Shown here: one piece after another, positions 1-9,200 of the stretch
How the letters are laid out: every line of letters begins with the position of its first letter
How positions within the stretch are numbered: the first letter of the stretch is position 1
Assembly: GCF_000003605.2 (NCBI RefSeq)
Contig: NW_003158234.1
Coordinates: 113,417 to 136,637 of the forward strand
Direction: 5' to 3'
DNA length: 23,221 nt
DNA from: Saccoglossus kowalevskii
Taxonomy: Eukaryota > Hemichordata > Enteropneusta > Harrimaniidae
Made by a program: the position numbers and the translations under genes
Notes under the pieces: generated by a model
The model's database searches: none
Told to the model about the DNA's origin: nothing
Seen by the model: only the letters and a program-made list of their open reading frames with translations

Positions 1-330
1 TGTGTCAAATTGACACAATACTGCTTTTTGGAAATACCGAACTTACTTCCACTCAAATAGCAGAAAACTGGCTCAGAAAAGCTATGGTGCAGAATTTCCT
101 TCTAACCCACTGAGCAGAGCAACCTGCCTTGTTGCTCCTTCAAAGTCCAAAACGAAGTGTGCTTCTAACAGCACTACACTGTACTGGCTAAAACAAAGGC
201 CTACTCATTAGCATAACAATGCCTAATACAGCTTCCACCTCAGCTGTGTGGGCACCTGTAATTCCAGTGCTACTCATAATATGACAAAGCCTGATGCACT
301 TGTAGGCACTAGTGCTGGTAAAATGTCCAC
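1..330. other. Non-coding left edge with short palindrome
   Basis: I see no supportable gene here. The first 17 bases form a perfect inverted repeat with 8-base arms (TGTGTCAA / TTGACACA) around one central base. It could be chance or the end of an element cut off by the window edge. A minus-strand open frame (664 to 188) overlaps the region but has no family signature that I recognise. Confidence 0.4.
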
Positions 331-1300
331 GCAATGTGGCCTTCCCGATCCGCACAACCTGCCTTAACAAAGGTATTGGTACAGGGAACCTGTGGAGAAG
401 GCTGTGGTACGCATGAGTATCCCGGGGACCCATCAACGGCTCATGTAGCCATGGGACAGGACCTCTCCAAAAAGACCTCTCCAAAACAAGGATCAAGCTG
501 TTTGTCCTTTTATCCCGAAGTGTACCAATCGCCCCCTCCATCGCCCTCTGAGCTCCCTTCATAGCTTGGGCCACACGAGGTGCCCAGGGTCTGTCCCTGT
601 GATTGCGCAAGCAACTCAGGCTGCATTGGTACCGATGAAGTCTTGGTGGATTGAACCGGTTCATCCCCTAAGGGCCGTACCGATTCCACCTCGGTACTCG
701 GTGTCGATGTCAGCGCCTCAGTGGGAATACGCTGTTTACCGACCGACATCGGTAACCATGGTGACTGGTAACTCCGATCCCCCAGCAAAAGTGGTGGAAG
801 GGTGTTTGCCCGCCTCAGTAACATCGAACAGGGAAACTAACTCCACATTGGGTGAAAGTCCCGCCAAGGGTGTTCCCAAGTTATCGACCGACATCCCCGT
901 CATCTCAAAGATAAACGGTTTTGAAGGTCTTGTCTCAATCATCGATCCCGCTACATTGTGCAGGGACTCCGACCGTGGCAACTCTCGATTTTTCTCAGTC
1001 CACGATAGGAGGCAAGCCTCGTCTCACTACCAAGGGAAAAAGGAGAGTTTGTTATCACTCATCAAAAACAGACACATCGCTAGCTCCGGCTGGCGATTCC
1101 CCTTTTTTGAGTGACATATACCAGCTTTTTTGCGATCGCTTTCCCTCAGCTTCAACCAAACCTCAAAGCGCTACCCCGACCGCGAAGGCCACATATCGCA
1201 AATTCCCTCGAGTCAAAATCCCGAAACTCGTTTGCGATATGTTTGGGTTCCAAACGTATCTAATGTGCCGATTTTAGTCGGCACGATCTTAGTCTTTTTA
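330..1300. other. G+C-richer block, possibly a decayed transposable element
   Basis: This block is clearly richer in G+C than the rest of the window, and open frames pile up on both strands: plus 566-1114 and 921-1277, minus 824-510 and 664-188. None reads as a known domain. The minus-strand ORFs at 981-736, 824-510 and 664-188 lie in three different frames, so a single intact gene would need frameshifts. Pro/Ser/Thr-rich composition and a different base composition would fit a foreign insertion such as the gag-like part of a retroelement, but no protease, reverse transcriptase, integrase or zinc knuckle is visible. A low-complexity exon of an unrelated gene is the alternative. Confidence 0.35.
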
Positions 1301-1707
1301 ATGATTAAAGCATGAAAATTTGAGAAAACGAGAAAATTTGCCGCGCAAAAAATAGGAATCAGAGCGAATATAAACTGAGCTGTCAACAAAAATCAGGTAA
1401 AAAACGGAAAGCCTTTACCATAATGACGTTGATTTTCAGAGTCGGTCACCACTAGGTTTCTAGAGAGGCTCAGTCAGAAAACTGCAATCTGTATCTTTTT
1501 GTCTGATAAATACCGTAGGTGAAAAATTACACAACCGTTGGCCAGTGGAACAAAAAAAGAATTGGAACTGACAGGCCTCGGGTGCGTGATCGCCTTGTGG
1601 GTGACCTCTTAGGCGAGGCCTTTTTAGAGTATATTCTCTAGTAGTTCCGTTTGGGGCTGTACTCTGTAAATGAAATTTATTATTTCCACGGATTTTCTGG
1701 TAGGTGA
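1300..1707. other. Non-coding stretch
   Basis: This is A+T-rich sequence between the G+C-rich block and the CTLD-like relic. A 126-residue minus-strand open frame (1840-1460) crosses it, but it shows no motif and has no visible paralogue in the window. I see nothing else here. Confidence 0.4.
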
Positions 1708-1986
1708 TGTAGTAAACTTTACTCTGTCGCAGGATGCTTGGATCAACACTGCTCGCTAGATAAGGTTTCACTAATGTGTGTCTGTCGACATGCTGACATT
1801 GATCATAATATAATAATAATATGGTTGGGAGAAAACCCAAGTCAATATCGTCCTGCAGTACAGTGGTTTGATGACAGTATTAGATGTGTATTTACCAGAA
1901 ACATAACATCGACTCATTCTTAATACTATCGTACACGTTGATGGAACTAACGCTAATTGGTCACATTATGTATGTCGTCTTTGCAG
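1708..1986 (+). pseudogene. Possible CTLD exon relic, frame-broken
   Basis: One plus frame (1708-1920) is opened by a good acceptor context (ctctgtcgcag at 1722-1732) and reads WLGENPSQYRPAVQWFDDS. This resembles the WIG...W.DGS core of a C-type lectin-like domain. It ends at TAA 1921. A different frame from 1922 then reads NANWSHYVCR, which resembles the last strand and final Cys of a CTLD. If both belong together, a one- or two-base shift separates them. The piece abuts the first certain exon of gene A with no intron like the one gene B has at this place (17345-17518). It may be a remnant from a rearrangement upstream of gene A, a genuine alternative exon, or chance. Confidence 0.3.
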
Positions 1987-2061
1987 AAATGAATTTTGAT
2001 AATAACTATCTATGGTTAATGGTGGCTGGAGCTAAAGAAAATTCTTATATTTGTCAAGAGG
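1987..2061 (+). CDS. Gene A exon (equivalent to B exon 10): end of CTLD2
   Basis: Acceptor ..gtctttgcag, donor GAGG|gtaact, 75 nt, phase 1 in and 1 out. It reads EMNFDNNYLWLMV..ENSYICQEG, the last strands and final Cys of a CTLD. Exon 17519-17593 is nearly identical. Confidence 0.8.
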
Positions 2062-3894
2062 GTAACTTATGATTTACCTTGTCAGTTCATATGTAATTTC
2101 AGCTCATCATTTTGCCTCGTACAAGTAAATATAATCCGATTTATTCAAGTTTATAAAAACGCACTATGTTTGACGAATTGTATTTGATGTTTCTTTCTCA
2201 GATTTAGAAGATTCTGGATGCGCCTATGGTAAGAAATTAATAATTCTTGATATTCTTAATAATTTATTGTGATGCTTATATATCAGAATAAACACTTACC
2301 GACTTGCGTTTATTTCTGTAGGATGGAGTGTGTTTGGAAACAATTGCTATCGTTACTTCTATGGAACTCTGGGGTCTGTGTACAATGAAAGCCTGCACTT
2401 ATGTGAAATGTGCGTATTTGGTATTCCTAATTTATTCAAAAAGTAAAAGTGGTTTATTTGCATGCAGCCTGAAGGAGTTACTTAAAGTATGACGTGTTTT
2501 TCATTTGTAACCAGGTTTGTTGATATATACTGAAATATTTAACGCTTCTGGCACCGGAGACCAACGGCATTATATAACATCATATACGTTGTTTTGGAAC
2601 CATCGTCATATTTTGATAGTTTTACGTTCAACCATTAAAAAAAATTTTAATTTGGGATCCCAATGAACGTAACACATGATTTTGTTATCAATATGCACGT
2701 GCTTGTTATTTTATATTTGTACAGAGCTGGTGCAAGTTTGGTCGTTGTGTATAATGACTCCGAAAACCAATATATAGCAGAGATGGTGAAGTCGTCGTGT
2801 AGAAACCAGTCATGTGACGACGAGTTAGTGTGGATAGGTAAGGTTTACAAGTGTGGAATAACAAATGTATGTGAGGCTGATTTCACAAACAAGCAAACAC
2901 ATAATCAAACATCAATTTATTCTATCCATGGCATACTGAACGTGTAATTTGGCATAGTTGACCATGGGATGCAATTTTAAACGAGCTAAGAGATGATGTA
3001 GATGATATATACGACATATTATGTGATATAAAATCTGAAATATGGCAAATTATCAAAAACTGCTGGAATATCTGAAATGAGCTTGATTTTTTGTCTAGAA
3101 AAAAAAGCATTCTTGCTCAAACATCCTGGGAAATAAATTAAACTGAACAACGTTTATCTGACTCCGACTAAATGGTGTCATTACAAAAAAGAAACTAAAG
3201 AGCCATAGCAATTAATATTTGTCAATGAAAGAAGTAAGAATTTAGGTTTTCCCCGCAACATTTTGAAAACACAAGGTATCCTAAAATCTGTTAGACATCA
3301 TCACATTCAGTCTAGAATACATATTTAGTTACATCTTTACGAAATGGATGATAGAAGCTTGCCTCTATGATTGGAAGATTCAAACAATGCACGTAGCGTA
3401 ATTTAACCCTGTTTGAATAGCAACTCATTTCTTATATTGCCATTGAAAACTATTCGAGATTCTGATTGTACTGATTGATTGTTCATAATGTGATAAAATT
3501 CAAATTACCAGGATAGTGAGATTGTAAACCTCTGAATTAGGAATATGAGTATTTGTTCCCACCACAAGTCACGTGTTACTATAATGTTAGGCAACGTTGT
3601 CAACGTAGTAATACAATATAGCAGCATTCGTGTATCAGGTATATATTGAACGATTGAAGAGCTAGGTGTTCAGTTCGTATTAAGAGTATATTCACGAGCT
3701 CGTTTTTTGCAGGATATAATGACCTCGATAAAGAAGATTCATTTATTCCAGAAGGTTCAGAGTTTGGTAATTGGACACATACTATGATTGAAGAACACGA
3801 CTGTGTCAGTATAAACATAACGAGTGAGACCTGGTTCATAGGGAATTGCAGCATGGTACATGGTTTCGTCTGTGAAATGAACAGCATTCAGTAA
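1987..3894 (+). CDS. Gene A, 3' part: last five exons of a secreted multi-CTLD protein (partial)
   Basis: Five coding exons (1987-2061, 2202-2228, 2322-2409, 2725-2837, 3713-3894) correspond one-to-one to exons 10-14 of gene B. They match in length (75, 27, 88, 113 nt; last exon 182 against 179) and in splice phase (1, 1, 2, 1). They encode the end of CTLD2 (..SYICQEG), a 9-residue linker and a complete terminal CTLD3 ending ..HGFVCEMNSIQ-stop. The frame is intact throughout, so this 3' part looks functional. The 5' exons are absent from the window, and sequence just upstream of 1987 does not match gene B. No membrane segment or GPI signal follows CTLD3, so a secreted product is expected. In the last exon A and B differ at about 11 residues plus one codon insertion/deletion. 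Confidence 0.8.
2202..2228 (+). CDS. Gene A 27-nt micro-exon (equivalent to B exon 11)
   Basis: Acceptor ttctttctcag, donor TATG|gtaaga, phase 1-1, encoding DLEDSGCAYG across its edges. It links CTLD2 to CTLD3 and carries the first Cys of CTLD3. It is too short for ORF finding. Conservation of length, frame and splice sites with 17760-17786 supports it. Confidence 0.75.
2322..2409 (+). CDS. Gene A exon (equivalent to B exon 12): start of CTLD3
   Basis: Acceptor atttctgtag, donor GAAAT|gtgcgt, 88 nt, phase 1 in and 2 out. It reads GWSVFGNNCYRYFYG.. to ..YNESLHLCE, the first helix region of a long-form CTLD, with an N-glycosylation sequon (NES). Confidence 0.8.
2725..2837 (+). CDS. Gene A exon (equivalent to B exon 13): middle of CTLD3
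   Basis: Acceptor tttgtacag, donor ATAG|gtaagg, 113 nt, phase 2 in and 1 out. It reads AGASLVVV.. to ..CDDELVWIG and ends in the WIG core. Two extra Cys (SSC..QSC) may form an additional loop disulfide. Compared with gene B, about 19 of 37 codons differ and 11 change the residue. The excess of silent change per available site suggests both copies were kept under selection. Confidence 0.8.
2838..3712 (+). other. Intron before the last exon of gene A
   Basis: This is an 875-base A+T-rich intron with no internal exon, RNA gene or repeat that I recognise. The matching intron in gene B (18287-18549) is only 263 bases and carries an (ACAT)n tract. Confidence 0.6.
3713..3894 (+). CDS. Gene A last exon: end of CTLD3 and stop
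   Basis: Acceptor cgttttttgcag, phase 1 in, stop TAA 3892-3894. It reads GYNDLDKEDSFIPEGSEF.. to ..GNCSMVHGFVCEMNSIQ. It holds the two inner Cys and the terminal Cys of CTLD3. Where many CTLDs have WND before the inner Cys, this has W-F-I-G-N-C. Confidence 0.85.
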
Positions 3895-6055
3895 AAGCGA
3901 TTTTTTCGTTGTTCCTTTTTCATATAAAAAAGTCAATTTTTCATTACAAATTAACACGGAAATACTAAACACAGCTTTTAAAATATATACAAGACTATTG
4001 TTTAAATATACAAGACTATTGTTGAGCGTTCCCTCTTTCCGATATGACTAATATGTTTGCCTCAAACGTTACGTGTAAATGAGTATTGTTTGCCAACATT
4101 TTCCAAAATTAATAATTTACTCATGTTCATTAGCATTTGTAGAATTTTTGCATACCTATTGTATTCGTTTGGTAGAATGATTATGTTATACTAGTTGAGG
4201 TACTGTGTTACCTTCTCTATAACTAAAAACAAAGGCTTCACTGTTCCCATCGTTGTTATAAATTACATATTTACTCCCTTACACGGGACGGTGCTTTTAG
4301 ATGATGATGAGTTTTGACGCACACACAAAACAGAATGACTATATTACTACAATTTTGAAGCGAATGATCCATGTATTGATACCTCGTTACTTTCATAAAT
4401 GGTGTGAACCAACACTAATTGTTGTAGGCGCATCTGAACTTCAAACATATTTAAATATCCATATATATTACACAATTTAAATGAAGTACACAACATATAC
4501 GTAATACAGTATGTTACATGCGGACTTCTCTCAACGCGTGTGAATGAGTGTCATACAGTTAAACTGAGCTCTTCCTGCTAATCCAATTATCATTAATACA
4601 AAAAAGTTAAGAACTTATGTTGATTTTCATAACAGGAAAAATACAGTTCATTAAGTTTTGAATGCTCTGATATTTAATATTTATACAGAATGCATAAAAC
4701 ATAATCGATAGTCAAACCAAATGTGTAATGATGTACATGTGCTAGTTGAAAATGAATTCATGAAATGTACTTCCTAAATTGAATGAATGCAGCGTTTACA
4801 CAATATTGACAACAAAGTGTACACTCAATTAATTAATTCACGTACATTACATTATAAACCGAGCATAAGATTGTGAAGGGCGCCACATCGTGTTCCACTA
4901 AATCTTAACATGTTTAATGATATAATTTCATTTCCACATCTTCTTAGCAATATTCACCCTTTCTTACCTACATATACACATACTCGTAGTACGTATGCAG
5001 ACTTAAAGAGGCATTGTCAAAACTATTGAACCAAGATTTTCCAGACTGAACGACTGACCTTAACATTAAAAAGTTTGTTTTGGCAGATATAATGAGCGTG
5101 TAGTTAAATACAATAAAACTGTTACAAAGATGATCTCGTTATCATTTATCTCATGTAGACGTCCAGTTCCATACAGAACTACTTGATTGTGCCAAGAATG
5201 TGCTCATTTTTTTGAAATACCTGACATGAAGTAATGTATATTATGGAGTTTATATACCTTTCTCTTAGTGATTTGAATATATAGTGTACTTCAGTTTATT
5301 GTTTTGTTCTTGTAAATTGTTTTGTCAAATGTAGTATAGTGACTTAGACATTGTGTATTTGTTTGATTGTATACTAGAGATGTCAGTTAACCACAGGTAT
5401 GAATTTGTGGTTTCACGAATGTTAGCGAAATGTGCATGCAATGTAAACAATCACCTCGTACTTTGATATTAGATACACAATATACGTGCATATATACTGT
5501 ACAGGCTCTAGTCTTGTGCTTTCATCATCATTCATCTGGCTGCCAGGAATAGCAAATGTTAAGAGGACTCATACAATTATTTTCCTTGACAACATGTCTG
5601 AGTCTTTTTTTAAATTTTAAAATAACTGAATGTTTAGACGAATTATAATAACATATGTATGTACCACGCATACACATTATTACTACGTGTATAACTCTGT
5701 ATTCTGTTCAAACGGGTGCCTCATTTATGAATGATTACTATTTAGTGAAACAGGCGATCACACTTGTATATATTAATGTGCAATACTTTTCTTGTTCCTA
5801 TCAAAAATTAGTGAAATCTGAAATCAATCCTTCATATCGAAAATCTCGACTAACACATTTTTTGTTGATAATTGACTTGGGTCTAATTTGTTTGAGTATT
5901 ATTGTTTGTATATAAACCAGTGACATTGTTGATTATCTTTAAAGAATTAAATGTGAATGACTTTTTAATATGTATTGGTCAATTCTTTGAATAAAGTACT
6001 AAAAGCACGCTATTAGAATGTTGTCGACAATTCCTTTGTACATGTAGTCACCCTT
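3895..6055. other. Intergenic region between genes A and B
   Basis: No gene is seen. The 3' flank of A and much of this spacer match the spacer between B and C. Examples are 3944-3970 with 18780-18805, 4024-4160 with 19490-19600, 4305-4360 with 19762-19815, and 5545-5900 with 20757-21090. No close AATAAA follows gene A; the first clear one I see is at 5112-5117. Several stretches present here are missing or replaced in the B-C spacer. Confidence 0.6.
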
Positions 6056-6122
6056 GATATACGTACTATGTGAGTGCGTACACTGATTATAATGTGCATG
6101 CTTATACGCATGCGCTCACAGC
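6056..6122 (+). promoter_or_regulatory. Putative proximal promoter of gene B
   Basis: A block 50-120 bases upstream of the start codon is strongly conserved at 21252-21316 before gene C. It holds a TATA-like GATTATAAT (6085-6093) and a palindromic CGCATGCGC (6107-6115), which resembles an NRF-1-type core. Position and conservation between copies are seen directly; promoter function and factor identity are inferred. Confidence 0.45.
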
Positions 6123-6172
6123 TGCCACGAATAAGGAAATGCATAACTCCAACTATGATCACCGTTCAGATA

Positions 6173-6271
6173 ATGTTGCGACTTGAGAAATTCTCTCTTC
6201 TCGGATTATTGCAATACATTTATGTATTTACCTGTGCAACTGATCAAATTGGAAGACGGTATGTTTCGGAA
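6173..6271 (+). CDS. Gene B exon 1: signal peptide
   Basis: It encodes 33 residues. A hydrophobic core (FSLLGLLQYIYVFTCA) follows MLRLEK and fits a signal peptide cleaved near residue 21-23. The donor GAA|gtgagt is conserved in gene C. A second donor nine bases on (GAG|gtaaga, 6280) is also in phase 0 but is destroyed in gene C (ataaga), so the first is preferred. Confidence 0.8.
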
Positions 6272-9200
6272 GTGAGTGAGGTAAGAGAACATTTTATATT
6301 ATATTTTTTTTATTGTTTCGATTGATAAAGATGACGGCTATTGGTTTTGACTAACAGAAACATTCGGAAATTTATTCCAGTTCATGTAAGTAAGTATTGT
6401 CACTATTTCTTAAACTGTGTCAGCAGAACAATTTATTTGGTTTATCAATTTATCTCAATTTGTTTATTTTTCATTAAGTCTATGTTGTTTTACTGATACC
6501 CTATTATGTGCACTGTGTTTCAATAGAAGCATAAATCGTCTACGTGTGCATATGTAATTTGAACCACGACGATGCTAAATAATGTATGGATGCTATTAAA
6601 TTCGAGACATATACATTCATTGTAATTTTGAGCTGAATCACTGTATATTACATAACAATACATTATTGCAATACATAACTTTTAATACAAGGACACCCTT
6701 GACCGATCTTGTAGTAAATATAAATTAGTCACGGTAACGTACGGTTGATATGCCCTTGCAGTAACTAAACAATTTTGAAATGATCGCAACAAAATAGTTA
6801 TGCATAAATGTCTGTTTTGGACACAACGTCTGGATACGCCCATTGTATGTCGAGTCTCTGTGATGGCCACTGTCATTATAACAAACATGGGTTTCACCAA
6901 CATAAAGTGTGGAGCGGCAAGATAGTAAAGAATGTAAATTGCTTTGTTCTTCAGTTTTTAGTCGGATTATATTCCTTTTATAGAATGTGTGTTATTTTGT
7001 TTAAATATTTAATTAGGATTTCTTTTCAGGATGATATTGCTTTTCTTTCATGGTATGCGTGTTATTTTTTGAATATTTGTGAAATGTTTGAATTATTTTT
7101 GAGAAAATCTACCTCCGAGTATTAATGGTCAATTCCTGATAGAATAAAGGGATAAAGGGGGTCACGTGACATATCGAATATTCGTGGTTTTATATGTGGT
7201 TGCCGCAATTCGTCACGCCTTTCACTGCTTGGCTGAATGTGACAAAGACAAAGGAAGCGTATTCACGTTTATATTGATGAAACCCATAACAGGGTGTGTT
7301 ACGTAATCTGTAATGTCGATTATTCTTGATCATTAAACAATAGCCGCGATGGTCACGGATTCAGTATCAGTAATGTGGTGAAATACCGGATTTCAGATCA
7401 AGACTTCTGTGGCAGTTCTGTATTGATATTACAGACTCAATTGTTACATGTACAGAATAGAAATACTAATCGCATGAATCATTATGCTTGCTTGATCTAT
7501 AGCTGTCAAACACGTACGCGCTCTTTAGCATAGCTCATTACTAATTCAAATTCAGACGTCACACATACTTTTCGTTTACCATATTGTTTAAGATTTAACA
7601 GGGGTGGTTAGATTATTTATAATTTACAATTTAGGTCTCTAGGCTGTTGATATTGATATTAGGTCAGAGCTTCTTCCACACATTTTAATAAACGATTCCT
7701 TAATCTTGTTTTCATGACGAATCAATTAAGGTGGGTTCATGACGCCTGGCTTTCTAAAAAATATTTACAGTGAGAGCGGGATTTTGTAGCAAAATAAATA
7801 CTAAACTGTGGTTGTCAAACACAGCAAATCTAATTAAATTAAAAAAATAACATAACAAAATTGGATCATGATCACCTCACTCCCCCGAGTAAAACTGAAT
7901 TAATGTTGTTGTGTTCAAATCAATAGGGCTTTCAGTATTCAAAGTTAATACTAGACTGGTTATTGAGTATGAACGAATATCGCCTGTCATAACCATACAA
8001 AGACACACTTGAAACAAAATACATTTTAACTAATCACCTAGGCAGCATTTCTCTGTGTAAGCTATTTCGTAAGTCTCGTATAAGCGATGAAGTATCTGTG
8101 AAGTGTTTCTTTTCTCAATCGTGAACATTGGCGCTTGGAGTCACAATCAAACTTTGTTAACTTTTGATGATACTCTTTTTGTCTTTAGTGCCCGGACAAT
8201 CTGCTCTTGTTTCAATTATTGGGCTTGCAACTTGTGGTTGTATTATTTCCTCTCGTTTGATACTGACTGGTCTTCAATATATCAAGTCAAGTGGGATCAG
8301 GAACTGTCTTTAGCCTATTTGGCAACTCATGTGTAGTCATGTCTTGTGTTACAAATGGGAGACTTCCGGATCTCGTGTACATCATAATTTCAATTGTAAC
8401 TATAATACTATAAATCTTTAGGTTTAATATCCTAGTCTTTGATTTTCAGCAGCATTTTACTTGTACTGCTGAACGCAGAGCGTGCTGTCTGGTCTGTAAG
8501 CAAACATTTCTTCTACATGTCTGGAGTAGTGTTCAGTTCAATTTCTGGTTCGCCATCAGGTTGTGCCATAGAAGCTACTGATACATATATTCCCCATGAA
8601 TCTCTTCTCTTTATTTTGGTTCTTCTAAGTGAGTTTTTACCACGCCTACAGCAGATTCAGTAGCGGCTGATTTTCCACCGACAAATTATCTTCTCTATTA
8701 ACTGGCTTATATGCCCCTGCACGTCGTCCTAAGCACTGATGTTAAAACCACCGTTTTTATCTTCATATATGAATGGATTCAACCTAAACCAATAAACAAC
8801 ATTGGCGGGTCTTTTTGCAAAGGACACCGCGTTTTCATGTACTTTGCCTGCATGAACATTTTAGACAAAAGTTGTAATCAACCTCTCAATTTGTCGAACC
8901 CGTACTTAGTAAACGTTGAAAGCCACTCAAAGTGCGATGTTCTGCCACATGTTGTGAAATGCAAACCAAACAGGCAATGTCCTTCAGTGCATTAAACGCT
9001 GATACACACTCGATTACATTCTTGTCATTTTCAGTGGTCAAATGCTCGAAATGTTCATTCTCAATCTGTGAGAGTATATACTCCACATTCATAGTTTCAC
9101 ATATTATATGTCCCGTTCCAAAATGCATGTTGTGGAGCTTGGTTGATGGCAAATTTATGATGTTTCTATGACTTTCAAATGGTTGATTACGACACTCCGA

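Larger units (their letters stand above)
6272..8700 (+). other. Gene B intron 1, left part
   Basis: No coding exon is certain. The first part matches gene C intron 1, including a conserved block at 6690-6920 (matching 22680-22880) and another at 8540-8640 (matching 22911-23010). In C these two blocks are adjacent; here they are separated by about 1.6 kb (roughly 6945-8530), so B gained an insertion or C lost DNA. Open frames at 6808-7125 and 8103-8336 are short and lack domain signatures. Confidence 0.5.

Noticed and set aside
566-1114. 182-codon plus-strand open frame as a gene
   Set aside because: No domain, no splice or promoter support, and competing open frames on the other strand; kept only as part of an unassigned block.
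5655-5915. 86-codon open frame between genes A and B
   Set aside because: The homologous stretch near 20870-21090 has many differences including frame-breaking indels, so it is spacer, not coding.
6074-6172. Upstream in-frame ATGs (6074, 6155) as start of gene B
   Set aside because: The ATG at 6155 is not conserved before gene C, and a start at 6173 places the signal peptide at the N-terminus as expected.
6808-7125. Open frame conserved in part at 22752-22943
   Set aside because: Only the first 30 or so codons match and then diverge; no start, splice or domain evidence. Reported as a conserved intronic block instead.
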